Notes: generated by a model not told the origin, from the sequence alone. Shown: positions 1 through 8,820, counted from the stretch's first letter. The stretch: 17,624 nt of DNA from an uncultured Clostridium sp. (GCA_900555615.1 USMB01000032.1:1-17624); one strand, 5' to 3'. A program made the numbers and translations.

Positions 1-18
1 GCAAGGAGAGTAATTTAA

Positions 19-2458
19 TTGAATAGACCAATTTTTATTATATTAATTGGTTATATTATAGGTATAATATGGGGGCTATACTTTAAAATGAGTATAGTCT
101 TTTTTTATGCAATGCTGTTGATTTCCTATATTATAATCAATAAATCTTATAAAAAGAAAAAATTAAAAATTTTTTCAATCAAAAGATATTTTAAATATTT
201 CAAGTTAATTTTTAAAGTAGATATTATTATAGTAATTATTATTTCATCATTTATATCAAATTGTATAATCAAATATCAAGATAACAAATATAATACCTTT
301 TATGGTGGAGAAAAATTAGAAGTACAAGCTATTATAATTGGAAATTGTGTGCATAAAGAGTATTATAATAGATATAAAATTAAAGTATGTGAAGGAAAAT
401 TTAAAAATATCCAAATGTACTTAAATACAAGTGAAGAACTAAATTTTGGGGACAAAGTAGAAATAAAAGGTGAATTTATAGAACCTCAAATTAGAAGAAA
501 TTATAAAGGATTTGATTATAAAGAATATTTAAAAACTCAAAAGATATATGGCACAATAAAGGCAGAGAAAGTAAATAAAATAGGCATTTCTTCTGCTAGT
601 TCGATATTACAAATATCAAATAAAATATTTTTGAAAATAAAAAATGATATTGAACAAACATATAGTAATAGAATGGCATCTATCATAAAAGGAATAATGC
701 TTGGATATACAGAAGATATAGATGATGAGACAAAAAATGATTTTTCTAATAGCAATATTTCACATGTGCTTGCAGTGTCAGGAATGCATATATCATATAT
801 AATATTTTTAGCTACGAGTAGTAGCTCCAAAATTTTAGGAAAGCGTAAAAGTAAGATTTTTGCAAGTATATTATTAATGGCATATATGTGCATTACAGGT
901 TTTAGCATATCTGTTGTAAGAGCATGTGTTATGGGCATTTTGACATGTATGGCATTTGTGTTTTACAGAAAAAGTGATACATTAAATAATATTTCTATTG
1001 CAATGCTCATTACCTTGATTGATAATCCATATAGCATAAAATCTATTAGTTTTTTATTAACATATGGTGGAACTATTGGAATTATATATTTTAAGACACC
1101 TGTAGAAAAATTTATAAAAAACATAAAAATAAGGAATAGAAAATGGAAATATGTATTTTTAAAATTGCAAAGAAAATGTGAAAATTTAATTAGTATTATT
1201 TCTGTTTCTATATCAGCTCAAATTGTTATTTCTCCAATAATGATAATGTTCTTTAATAAACTTAGTTTGGGATTTTTGGTGACTAATTTATTGTTAAGTT
1301 ATGTTATTGGGAGTGTTGTAATTATTGGTTTTATTCAAATTATTATAACAATGTTTTCAGTTAATGCAGGAATTGCAATAGCAAAAATAGTTGAAGTACC
1401 AGTGTATGCAATTGTTTTGATTTCAAAAATAAATCTATGGAATTTTAGAGTAGTCACACCAAATTGGTATGAAATTTTATTGTATTATGTGATAGCTTTT
1501 ATCATAAAATATTTATATTCAATTTTTAATTCGAAAAATTTAACTATAACTCAAGAAAGAATAAAAAACAGTATTTATTTAGTAAAATATAAAATTAGAC
1601 CATATTTTTTTAAGACAATTGTTGTTATAATAATAGTTAGTATATGTTTTGGGATTGTGAAAAACAATGAATTATCTATTCATTTTATTGATGTTGGACA
1701 AGGAGATAGTACATTGATAGTAACAACTATGAAAAAAACAATTTTGATTGATGGAGGAGGAAGTAGTACATATGATATTGGAAAAAATGTTTTAGTTCCA
1801 TATTTGCTAGCACGAAAAATAAAAAGGTTAGATTATGTTATAGTTAGCCATTCAGATTTAGACCATATTTCAGGAATACTAACAGTTTTACAGGAAATTA
1901 AGGTAGAAAAGATTATTGTTGGAAAGCAAGGAGAAATCAATGAGAATTACAAGAAATTAGTTAATATTGCTAATGAAAAATCAATTAAGATTATAACTGT
2001 AAAATGTGGTGATAAAATAAATATAGAGAAAAATCTTTGCTTTAATGTACTATTTCCAACTGAAAAACTGATTACTGATAACATTTTAAATAATAATTCA
2101 TTAGTTTTAAAAATGTGTTATAAAAATTTTTCAGTGTTGTTTACTGGAGACATAGAAGAAAAGGCAGAAGCAGAACTATTAAGATTATATAGTGCAAATG
2201 AATTAAAATCAGATATTATAAAAGCGCCACATCATCGGTTCTAAAACATCCTCTAGTATGAGATTTATAAGAGCTGTTTCACCAACAATCGTCTTAATAG
2301 GAGTAGGAGAAAATAATAAATTTGGACATCCTAATAAAGAGGTTTTAGAAAGATATGAAAGTCTAAATTCCAAAATATACAGGACAGATGAATGTGGTGA
2401 AATAACAATAACAAATTGTATAAAAATTACAACTCAGGTAAATAATAATAGAAAATGA
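19..2458 (+). pseudogene. comEC: ComEC/Rec2-type DNA uptake channel, frameshifted
   Basis: ComEC forms the inner-membrane channel for single-stranded DNA in natural transformation. The reading frame opens at a TTG preceded by AAGGAGAG at the usual spacing. It shows a hydrophobic N-terminus, the competence-domain motif HVLAVSGMH near residue 249, many membrane segments, and a C-terminal metallo-beta-lactamase-like domain with HFIDVGQGDST (about 555-565), DGGG (about 578) and SHSDLDH (about 610-616). The frame stops at 2242-2244 straight after KAPHH. Removing one C at 2236 restores the family motif KAPHHGS and joins a further 73 codons ending at 2458, giving about 812 residues, a normal ComEC length. 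I therefore read both parts as one gene broken by a +1 insertion. This could be a real mutation or a sequence error. Identity is very likely; its functional state is unknown. Confidence 0.9.
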
Positions 2459-2472
2459 AGGGGTGTGATTAA

Positions 2473-3075
2473 ATGACAAGAAGAGGAAAAAGAGTTATTT
2501 TAATATGTATACTTATAACTGTAGCATCTGCAGTGATTATAGGATATGGAGTTGGAAAATTGCTTCAAACTAAAGATGAAAAAATAGATGCTCCCAAAAT
2601 ATCAGAAGTAATAGAAGATGAGTGCACTGAAGAATATAAAGAAGAACAAAATGTAACAGAGGTAAATTCAACAGAAGAAAAAGTTTCGTCAAATGCAATA
2701 TTAATTTTAAAAAAATATTATATTCAATGTGACCATACAATAAATGAATATGTGGAATTGCCACAAGAATTGGTAAATATGACAAAAGAACAGGTTCAAG
2801 CACATTATCCGGATTGGGAAGTAATTGGTTTTGAAAAGGGCAAAATAATATTATATAAAGAATTTGATGGCGTATGTGGTGAACACTTTAAATTGAGAGT
2901 GGAGAACGGCAAAGTTGTTATATATCTTGTAAGTCAAGAAGGAAGAGAAAGTTTATATGAAAAAACGAATATTTCTAGTGAGTATTTAACAGAGACAGAT
3001 TTAATAAATATGCAAGATGGATTAGAGATTTATGGAAAAGAAGAATTGAATAAAGTTATAGAAGATTTTGAATAA
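2473..3075 (+). CDS. Membrane-anchored BofC C-terminal-domain-like protein
   Basis: A 200-residue protein with a short basic start, one membrane segment at about residues 8-28, an acidic Glu/Lys-rich linker to about residue 75, and an outer globular domain from about residue 90 to the end. That domain (EYVELPQELVNMTKEQ, then HYPDWEVIGFEKGKIILYKE, later VVIYLVSQEGRE) resembles the C-terminal domain of BofC, which in spore formers acts in the intermembrane space as a checkpoint on SpoIVB and sigma-K activation. The B. subtilis BofC N-terminal domain is not evident here, so a sporulation role is an inference. AAGGGGTG at 2458-2464 supports the ATG at 2473. It follows comEC by 14 bases on the same strand and ends at a bidirectional terminator. 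Confidence 0.65.
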   Translation: MTRRGKRVILICILITVASAVIIGYGVGKLLQTKDEKIDAPKISEVIEDECTEEYKEEQNVTEVNSTEEKVSSNAILILKKYYIQCDHTINEYVELPQELVNMTKEQVQAHYPDWEVIGFEKGKIILYKEFDGVCGEHFKLRVENGKVVIYLVSQEGRESLYEKTNISSEYLTETDLINMQDGLEIYGKEELNKVIEDFE

Positions 3076-3077
3076 AA

Positions 3078-3111
3078 AAGGCATACTTTTGAGTGTATGC
3101 CTTATTTTTTT
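3078..3111. terminator. Bidirectional terminator between convergent genes
   Basis: A perfect 9-bp stem, AAGGCATAC (3078-3086) with GTATGCCTT (3095-3103), has an 8-base loop. It is flanked by an A run on the left and a T run (3105-3111) on the right, so it can stop transcripts from both sides. It overlaps the stop codon of the minus-strand pgsA gene. Confidence 0.85.
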
Positions 3112-3653
3112 GCTCTTATAAATTTAGATATTACAAATTGAATTGCGTACATAATTAATGAGAATAGTGTTGCTAATATTGCTAGGTAATATAAGTATAA
3201 ATCGATTCTAAATGGTATTCCTAAGTTAAAATTGTTCATAAGTAAAGACATTACAATGGCTAAATAAAATAGAACTGTAGCTAGTTTTCCATACCATTTA
3301 CTATATACAACAACGTCTTTTTTCTTGTATAAAAGAGAAGCAGTTGTTACCATTAAAACTTCTTTTATAAAAACAATTGCAAAAATCCACCATGGTAAAA
3401 TATTTAAAATAGTAAGAGATAAAAGAAGAGAGATTTGTGTTAATTTGTCTGCTAGTGGATCAATTAATTTACCTATATCAGTTATATAATTATATTTACG
3501 AGCTATATATCCATCAAGAACGTCTGTTATAGCAGAAAGAGTAAAAATAATTAAAGCTGTTAAATAATGATGAGAGATTACAGAAAAAAAGATAAAAGGT
3601 ATTAAAATAAAACGTATTATAGTTAATATATTTGGTATATTTTCTTTTTTCAT
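3102..3653 (-). CDS. pgsA: CDP-diacylglycerol--glycerol-3-phosphate 3-phosphatidyltransferase
   Basis: A 183-residue integral membrane enzyme that makes phosphatidylglycerophosphate from CDP-diacylglycerol and glycerol-3-phosphate, the committed step to phosphatidylglycerol and cardiolipin. The CDP-alcohol phosphatidyltransferase signature D-x2-DG-x2-AR-x8-G-x3-D-x3-D is complete in the first third (DVLDGYIARK through DIGKLIDPLAD), followed by several hydrophobic segments. Length is normal for PgsA. AAAGGA lies about 14 bases before the ATG and AGGA immediately before it. The gene lies downstream of the Clp gene on the same strand, but a terminator sits between them. A TATAAT-like -10 at 3685-3690 without a clear -35 could give it its own start. 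Confidence 0.93.
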   Translation of the reverse strand: MKKENIPNILTIIRFILIPFIFFSVISHHYLTALIIFTLSAITDVLDGYIARKYNYITDIGKLIDPLADKLTQISLLLSLTILNILPWWIFAIVFIKEVLMVTTASLLYKKKDVVVYSKWYGKLATVLFYLAIVMSLLMNNFNLGIPFRIDLYLYYLAILATLFSLIMYAIQFVISKFIRAKK

Positions 3654-3690
3654 TTCCTACAAAATCCTTTCTTTGAAGTAATAAATTATA

Positions 3691-3721
3691 GAAAAAAGGG
3701 AAAATTGAATACCCTTTTTTC
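3691..3721 (-). terminator. Terminator after the Clp gene
   Basis: A perfect 10-bp stem, GAAAAAAGGG (3691-3700) with CCCTTTTTTC (3712-3721), has an 11-base loop. Read on the minus strand it lies 10 bases after the Clp stop codon and carries its T run in the stem. It separates the Clp unit from pgsA. Confidence 0.75.
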
Positions 3722-3730
3722 TAAATAAAT

Positions 3731-6121
3731 TTAATTTACATCAAATTTTAAATGCTCATCTTCAAAGTTAACTGTGATATTTTGCCCTTCGTGAACTGTT
3801 CCTCTTAAAATCATTTCTGAAATTTCATCTTCAACATATCTTTGAATTGCTCTTCTTAAAGGTCTTGCACCAAATTTTAGATTTGTTCCTTTTTCTAGTA
3901 TAAAGCCTTTTGCTTCATCAGATACTGTTAAATTTATATTCTTATCACTTAAAGCTTTCTTAGTATCTTTTAACATTAAATCTACAATTTGCATCAATTC
4001 AGGTTTTGTTAAAGAATCGAAGACTATAATTTCGTCAATTCTATTTAAAAATTCAGGTCTAAATACTTGTTTTAGATTTTCTTCTATTTTATTTGTGTCA
4101 ATAGTTTGTTTTGCAAAACCGATTGAATTATTATTTAAATTAGAACCAGCATTTGAAGTCATAATAATAATTGTGTTTTGGAAACTAACTGTATTTCCTT
4201 GTGAATCTGTAAGTTTTCCATCATCAAGTACTTGAAGAAGAATATTGAATACATCTGGATGTGCTTTTTCAATTTCATCTAAAAGAATAATTGAATATGG
4301 TTTTCTTTTAACTTTTTCAGTAAGTTGACCAGCATCATCGTATCCAACATATCCTGGGGGAGCACCAATCAATTTAGATGTAGAATGACTCTCCATATAT
4401 TCTGACATATCAACACGAATAATTGAATCTTCTGATCCAAACATTTCATATGCTAAACTTTTTGCAAGCTCTGTTTTACCAACACCAGTTGGACCAACAA
4501 ATATGAAAGATGGTGGACGCTTTGTGCTTTGCAATCCAGCACGATTTCTTCTAATAGCACGAGAAACAGCACTTACAGCTTTATCTTGACCAATAATTCT
4601 TGTATGAAGATTTGTTTCAAGATTTAGTAATTTTTGGGTTTCAGCTTCTGTAATTTTCTTAACTGGAATTTTAGTCCAATTTTCAATTACTTGAGCAATA
4701 TCTTGAGTAGTTAAATTTTTAAGTTGAATTGTACTATTTAATTTATCTATTTCTTCAATTAATCTACATTCTTGTGTTTTTAAATCAGCAGCTTTTTGAT
4801 AATCCTCAGTAGAATCAGCATTTGCTGCATCTTCTTTTTGAGCTTGAACTTGTGCAAGTTCTTGTTTTAGCATTTCTAGTCTGAATAATTCTTTATTTTC
4901 AAGATTGATTCTTGAACAAGCTTCATCCAAGATATCAATAGCTTTATCAGGTAAGAATCTATCATGAATATATTTTTCGGACATTATAACAGTTTGTTTT
5001 ATAACATCATTAGAAATTTTTACTTTATGATATTCTTCATAATATTTTTTGATTCCTTCTAGTATTTTTATAGAATCTTCGATATTTGGTTCTTCAACTA
5101 AAACTTGTTGGAATCTTCTTTCTAAAGCTGAATCTTTTTCTATATATTTTCTATATTCTTTTAATGTTGTAGTACCAATTATTTGAACTTCTCCATTAGA
5201 TAGGGAAGGTTTTAAAATATTAGCAGCATTCATAGAATGTTCTCCATCACCAGCACCGATGATATTGTGGATTTCATCTATAACAAGAATAATGTTTCCA
5301 TATTCTTTACATTCTTCGATAATTCCCTTCATACGAGCTTCAAATTGACCACGGAATTGTGTTCCTGCTACAACAGCAGTCATATCAAGTAAGTAAACTT
5401 CTTTATTTAAAAGTTTGGCTGGAACATTGTTGTTAGCAATTTTTATAGCTAAACCTTGAGCAATAGCAGTTTTACCAACACCAGGCTCACCAATTAGGCA
5501 AGGGTTATTTTTTGTACGTCTATTTAGAATTTGGATAACTCTTTGAATTTCCTTATCACGCCCTATAACCATATCTAATTCATTATTTTTAGCCTTTACA
5601 GTAAGGTTTGTTCCGAAAACATCAAGATATTTTTTCTTCTTTTTAGTTTTCTTTGTTTCTGTTTTTACTTTTTGTCTACCATTAGATTCTTCTTCATTTT
5701 GAGATTGTTTTTTAGGGATGATGCTTGCGAAAATAGAACCAATAGGAATACCTAATGGATTATTTTCTCCGTATTCATTTTCACTATCTTCCTCAAAATT
5801 TTCCATATCTTCTGGATCGAAATCTTCCATTCCTTCAAGATTTTCCATTTTTAAGTTTGAAGATAAATCTTTAAATAATGTTTCAAGTTGTTTTGACATA
5901 CTTGACATATCTATATTTGTAATAGGAGGAACATTGCTTTGACTGTTGTTTTTGGTATTTTGATTGTCTTTATTAGAATTGCTTTTTGGAGGCGTATCTG
6001 GAATATCAATACCTCTTTTTTTTGCACAGTCGCGACAAAGACCTTCCATTGATGAAACGCCATTTTCAATTTTGTTTATAAAAATTTCTGCATTGTTTTT
6101 ATTGCAATCTGAACATAACAT
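3731..6121 (-). CDS. clpE: Zinc-finger Clp ATPase (ClpE/ClpC-type ClpP partner)
   Basis: A 796-residue HSP100 unfoldase that feeds protein substrates to the ClpP protease. The N-terminus has two CxxC pairs (C3/C6 and C29/C32), the zinc finger typical of ClpE rather than the two-repeat N domain of ClpC. A low-complexity Asn/Glu linker follows to about residue 165. AAA-1 has Walker A GEPGVGKT (211-218), Walker B ILVIDE (278-283) and an arginine-finger region LERRF (333-337). A UVR-like coiled insert lies at about 440-462. AAA-2 has Walker A GPTGVGKT (543-550), Walker B LLDE (613-616) and sensor 2 GARPLRR (751-757). The loop SIGF (666-669) is the IGF-type tripeptide used to dock on ClpP. A good sigma-A promoter lies just upstream. 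I looked for CtsR and CIRCE operators and found no convincing one. It could be named clpC in some annotations. Confidence 0.9.
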   Translation of the reverse strand: MLCSDCNKNNAEIFINKIENGVSSMEGLCRDCAKKRGIDIPDTPPKSNSNKDNQNTKNNSQSNVPPITNIDMSSMSKQLETLFKDLSSNLKMENLEGMEDFDPEDMENFEEDSENEYGENNPLGIPIGSIFASIIPKKQSQNEEESNGRQKVKTETKKTKKKKKYLDVFGTNLTVKAKNNELDMVIGRDKEIQRVIQILNRRTKNNPCLIGEPGVGKTAIAQGLAIKIANNNVPAKLLNKEVYLLDMTAVVAGTQFRGQFEARMKGIIEECKEYGNIILVIDEIHNIIGAGDGEHSMNAANILKPSLSNGEVQIIGTTTLKEYRKYIEKDSALERRFQQVLVEEPNIEDSIKILEGIKKYYEEYHKVKISNDVIKQTVIMSEKYIHDRFLPDKAIDILDEACSRINLENKELFRLEMLKQELAQVQAQKEDAANADSTEDYQKAADLKTQECRLIEEIDKLNSTIQLKNLTTQDIAQVIENWTKIPVKKITEAETQKLLNLETNLHTRIIGQDKAVSAVSRAIRRNRAGLQSTKRPPSFIFVGPTGVGKTELAKSLAYEMFGSEDSIIRVDMSEYMESHSTSKLIGAPPGYVGYDDAGQLTEKVKRKPYSIILLDEIEKAHPDVFNILLQVLDDGKLTDSQGNTVSFQNTIIIMTSNAGSNLNNNSIGFAKQTIDTNKIEENLKQVFRPEFLNRIDEIIVFDSLTKPELMQIVDLMLKDTKKALSDKNINLTVSDEAKGFILEKGTNLKFGARPLRRAIQRYVEDEISEMILRGTVHEGQNITVNFEDEHLKFDVN

Positions 6122-6159
6122 ATATATAAATTCCTCTTTTCTTTAATTTAATATTATAT

Positions 6160-6188
6160 ATCATACATTAATTTTCCCAAATAGTCAA
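6160..6188 (-). promoter_or_regulatory. Sigma-A promoter of the Clp gene
   Basis: On the minus strand TTGACT (6183-6188) and TATGAT (6160-6165) are spaced by exactly 17 bases, placing transcription start about 30 bases before the Clp start codon. Confidence 0.7.
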
Positions 6189-6309
6189 TAGAAAATGCAT
6201 TGTTCAACAAGATTTTGACCATGGAGAACAGTGGAAATTTTGTTGAAAAATTGGTGGGAATTGAAATGAGGTTTTGATATAGATTATTGAGAAAATTGTA
6301 AAATAGGTC

Positions 6310-6338
6310 TAGACAAAAAATAATTTATGTGTTAAGAT
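6310..6338 (+). promoter_or_regulatory. Promoter of the host tRNA-Leu gene, now orphaned
   Basis: TAGACA (6310-6315) and TAAGAT (6333-6338) are 17 bases apart and end about 20 bases before the tRNA 5' end. Because the tRNA body is split by the element, this promoter now transcribes only the 5' half and then reads into the element toward its own tRNA-Leu at 6539. Confidence 0.6.
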
Positions 6339-6359
6339 AATAAAGTAAATTTTATAAAT

Positions 6360-6400
6360 GCCCGAATGGCGGAACTGGCAGACGCACACGACTCAAAATC
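6360..6400 (+). tRNA. tRNA-Leu(CAA), 5' half, interrupted by the element
   Basis: This is the 5' part of a tRNA-Leu: acceptor strand GCCCGAA, a D arm (GGCGGAACTGGCAGACGC region), anticodon stem CACGA and loop CTCAAAA, anticodon CAA. It pairs with the matching 3' half at 15388-15429: the anticodon stem CACGA/TCGTG and acceptor GCCCGAA/TTTGGGC (one G-U) are restored when the 9-kb element is removed, giving an 83-base tRNA including CCA. The sequence following 6400 does not rebuild the 3' half, so the gene is disrupted here. Confidence 0.9.
6390..6400 (+). repeat. attL core (11-bp direct repeat, left copy)
   Basis: GACTCAAAATC matches 15377-15387 exactly. The presumed crossover is the 7-base anticodon loop CTCAAAA. 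In the reconstructed attB it is flanked by the inverted arms CACGA/TCGTG; in the reconstructed attP it is flanked by AGA/TCT. Confidence 0.88.
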
Positions 6401-6485
6401 TAAATGGATTTTTTTCGTGTTGAAACTTATAAATATTGAAAATAGTAATGTTTAGGTATTTGCTAGATGAGAAAAATCTTCAAAC

Positions 6486-6504
6486 ATCTAACAAATATCT
6501 AACA
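6486..6504 (+). repeat. Left integrase arm-site candidates
   Basis: Two direct copies of ATCTAACA start at 6486 and 6497. The same octamer occurs three times near the right end (15197-15225). Short repeats at both ends of a tyrosine-integrase element are the expected form of arm-type binding sites. Binding is inferred. Confidence 0.6.
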
Positions 6505-6538
6505 TAATTGTAAAACCGCCAAAATTTAATAAAAACAT

Positions 6539-6624
6539 GTCGATGTGGCGGAATAGGCAGACGCACAGGTCTCAAAAACCTGCGGATAACATCCATGTGG
6601 GTTCGATTCCCACCATCGACACCA
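6539..6624 (+). tRNA. tRNA-Leu(CAA), complete, carried inside the element
   Basis: An 86-base tRNA with encoded CCA. Acceptor GTCGATG/CATCGAC (7 bp), anticodon stem CAGGT/ACCTG with loop CTCAAAA (anticodon CAA, reading UUG), a long variable arm typical of class II Leu tRNAs, T arm GTGGG TTCGATT CCCAC, discriminator A. It differs clearly from the split host tRNA in acceptor and anticodon stems, so it is not a duplicate of it. It lies 138 bases inside the left end and 8 bases from the stop codon of the convergent integrase. It has the same anticodon as the tRNA the element destroys, so it likely replaces it. Confidence 0.93.
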
Positions 6625-6632
6625 TAATTCAA

Positions 6633-7901
6633 TTATTTTTGAGAAGATGAAGATGTGCTTTCTTCATTTTCTTTTTTTGTATCTGTAAATTTTAATGCAT
6701 TAACTAACGCATTTGCTGAAGCTTTTTTAGAATTAACATCTAAATGAGCATACAAATTAGCAGTAGTAGAGAAATTAGAATGTCCTAACCATTCTTGTAT
6801 AGCTTTCATAGGAATGCCTTTAGCAAGTAATAAACTTGCACAAGAATGTCTTAAATCGTGAAAACGAATATGTTTCATACCAATTTTTTCTAGCAACATA
6901 CTAAAATGTTGAGTAATATAATCAGGTCTAATTAATCTGCCTTGAGGATTAACAAATACATAATCTAAATATTGTTTGTTATAACTTTTACCGAAAGCCT
7001 TTTTAAATGCTTCTTGTTTTTCTTTGAGTTCTAAAAGTTTTTCTGCAATATCATCTAATAAAGGTAATGACCTATAACTTGATTTGTTTTTTGTTTTGTC
7101 TTTACATTCAAGTTTTCTATTATTACCTTCTGTATTTGTTATTGTAACTGTATGCTTTATAGTAAATGTTAAATTATCAAAATCAAATGAGTCCCATTTT
7201 AATCCTAAAACTTCACTTCTTCTTAAACCATAAAAAGCAGTTATTAAAATAACAACTTCTAAAGGATCTCCTTTAGATTTTTCAAACAAGGTATTTAATT
7301 CAGTTTGAGTATAATAACTTCCTATATATTGTTCAACTTTAGGTTTTTGAACTTTATCAGCTGGATTATTAGGAATAATATCCATTGTAAAAGCATATTC
7401 TAAACATTTTCTTATGATAGCATGATGATGAACTACTGTGTTTGCAGAAAGATGTTCTTCTACCATTAATTCATTATAGAAATCTTGAATATGAACATGG
7501 GTTATTTCAACTAACTTTATAGGATTTTTTGTAAAATATTTTTTAATATGATTATTAGCTATTTGCCTATATGATGTGAAAGTAGAATTTTCTACAGAAT
7601 GTCTAATAATTTCTAGCCAATAAAAAAGATATTCTATAAAAAGAATATCAGTTGGATTTTTATTTGATTTTGAATTGTTTAGAGCTTTTAAATTTAGTTC
7701 TTTTTCTAAATTAGCTCTTATTTCTTCAGCTTTTAGCATAGCTTGTTTTTTATTACCGCGTTCTTTTAAACCAGTAGAACGCCAAGGTTGTTGTCTTTTT
7801 CCGTTTTCATCATAATATTCTAAAACTGCTTGATATATTCCGTTTCGAACAACAAGACTACTTACAGATACTTTGATTTGTTGTAAATTTTCTGTTACCA
7901 T
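6633..7901 (-). CDS. int: Tyrosine recombinase (element integrase)
   Basis: A 422-residue site-specific recombinase that would integrate and excise the element at the tRNA-Leu anticodon loop. The N-terminal part (about 20-70) resembles an arm-binding AP2-like domain, followed by a SAM-like core-binding domain (about 85-185). The catalytic domain shows R227 in YGLRRSEVLGLKW, the H-x-x-R box H348/R351 in RFHDLRHSCASL, H374 in WLGHSNFSTT and the nucleophile Y384 in NLYAHLD. All expected residues are present and the length is typical of Tn916/phage-type integrases. AAAGGAG precedes the ATG. It lies at the left end, next to attL, with the excisionase-like gene directly upstream. Confidence 0.95.
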   Translation of the reverse strand: MVTENLQQIKVSVSSLVVRNGIYQAVLEYYDENGKRQQPWRSTGLKERGNKKQAMLKAEEIRANLEKELNLKALNNSKSNKNPTDILFIEYLFYWLEIIRHSVENSTFTSYRQIANNHIKKYFTKNPIKLVEITHVHIQDFYNELMVEEHLSANTVVHHHAIIRKCLEYAFTMDIIPNNPADKVQKPKVEQYIGSYYTQTELNTLFEKSKGDPLEVVILITAFYGLRRSEVLGLKWDSFDFDNLTFTIKHTVTITNTEGNNRKLECKDKTKNKSSYRSLPLLDDIAEKLLELKEKQEAFKKAFGKSYNKQYLDYVFVNPQGRLIRPDYITQHFSMLLEKIGMKHIRFHDLRHSCASLLLAKGIPMKAIQEWLGHSNFSTTANLYAHLDVNSKKASANALVNALKFTDTKKENEESTSSSSQK

Positions 7902-7980
7902 TATAAACTCCTTTCTGATGTAACAGACTAAATTAATTTACTATTGATTTTGTTTTTTTGTAGTAAATATAAAATTTAGC

Positions 7981-8193
7981 CTAAACAACACTTTGATTTA
8001 ATAAATAAGAAATAATATTTTGTTTAGGAATTTTATATTGTCTACCAACTTTTATAGACTTAATAGTATTTTGCTTTACTAATCTATAAGCAAGAGTAAT
8101 TCCTATGCCTAGCATTTCTGCTAATTGATTTACATTTACTACATCTTTATATGTAGTAAACATAGTAGGGTAAATTTGTTTTAAATCTTTCAT
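7981..8193 (-). CDS. xis: Excisionase-like winged/MerR-type DNA-binding protein
   Basis: A 70-residue protein with a MerR-like helix-turn-helix (VNVNQLAEMLGIGITLAYRLVKQ, about 20-42) and a basic beta-hairpin wing (IKSIKVGRQYKIPKQNI), the layout of the excisionase-family DNA-binding domain. It lies immediately upstream of the integrase on the same strand, where Xis is usually found, so it likely bends the element ends and favours excision. An AGGAGG site lies well placed before the ATG. A plain transcription factor role is also possible. Confidence 0.75.
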   Translation of the reverse strand: MKDLKQIYPTMFTTYKDVVNVNQLAEMLGIGITLAYRLVKQNTIKSIKVGRQYKIPKQNIISYLLNQSVV

Positions 8194-8289
8194 ACGATGA
8201 CCTCCTTTTTCAATAATCTCAATAGCTAAATAATTTTCGCTATATGTATTGCGTATTGGATTTTGAGAAAGGTAAATCTCTTACTTGGT

Positions 8290-8727
8290 TTAAATTCTTA
8301 AAAAAGCATTCATACTAATTCTTTTTGGTGCATCAAATCCTGCTTTAATCCCTTTTAGCATAACGAATTGATTTTTAATACTATCATAAGTGTAAATACT
8401 AGAATTAGCTTTCTTAAAGGCATAGTCAGAAAGAGGATGAGGGTTATAAGAAAGTTCTATTGAATCTTGTCTTTGTTGTTCTAATAATTGTTCATAAGCA
8501 ATATCTTTTTCTTTTTTTCTAACATAATTCTTCTGATATTCAGCTTGAGCAATTTTTCGTTTTTCTGCATTAATAGATTTTCTAGAACTTTTTTCATTTT
8601 CATGTCTTTCATCTTTCTTAATTATTTTAGAAATATATTGTTGAGAAGCATCAACTATTTCTGCAATTTCTGTTTGTTTTAAATGCTTATTAAAATATAA
8701 ATCTAATATTCGCTCTTTCTTATTCAA
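8290..8727 (-). CDS. HTH regulator with sigma-like N-terminal domain
   Basis: I place the start at TTG 8727, 7 bases after a perfect AAAGGAGG; a longer reading from 8898 would run through that ribosome site and its own promoter region. The 145-residue product begins with a helix-turn-helix (ERILDLYFNKHLKQTEIAEI then SQQYISKIIKK, about 4-38) like that in sigma-70 region 4 or phage-type regulators. A charged helical stretch (about 40-95) and an unassigned C-terminus (GIKAGFDAPKRISMNAF) follow. It lies between the excisionase-like gene and the divergent cargo promoter, so it is a candidate controller of either. No relation to HipB is evident. Confidence 0.6.
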   Translation of the reverse strand: MNKKERILDLYFNKHLKQTEIAEIVDASQQYISKIIKKDERHENEKSSRKSINAEKRKIAQAEYQKNYVRKKEKDIAYEQLLEQQRQDSIELSYNPHPLSDYAFKKANSSIYTYDSIKNQFVMLKGIKAGFDAPKRISMNAFLRI

Positions 8728-8820
8728 AAAATTTCCTCCTTTCATTTGGTTGTATTTTTGTTTGTTGATTTTTAGATACAATAAGCCTAAGGACTTTTTT
8801 GTTGATTTTCCAAACAAAAC

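Noticed and set aside
2258..2458. Separate 66-residue protein after comEC
   Set aside because: It continues the ComEC metallo-beta-lactamase domain once a single extra C is removed and has no ribosome site of its own.
5718..6146. Plus-strand frames within the Clp gene start
   Set aside because: Antisense to the zinc finger and linker of the Clp ATPase; Ser/Phe-rich composition is typical of a shadow frame.
6201..6220. CtsR operator upstream of the Clp gene
   Set aside because: On the minus strand there is one GGTCAAA heptamer, but the second heptamer after the 3-base spacer does not match, and it lies upstream of the -35.
6486..6504. CRISPR-like array from the repeated octamers
   Set aside because: Repeats are only 8 bases, spacers 1-4 bases, and there are no cas genes; arm-type sites fit better.
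8290..8727. HipB antitoxin for the HipA-like kinase
   Set aside because: It is divergently transcribed and its HTH resembles sigma region 4 more than the Cro/C1 fold of HipB; a regulatory link is possible but not shown.
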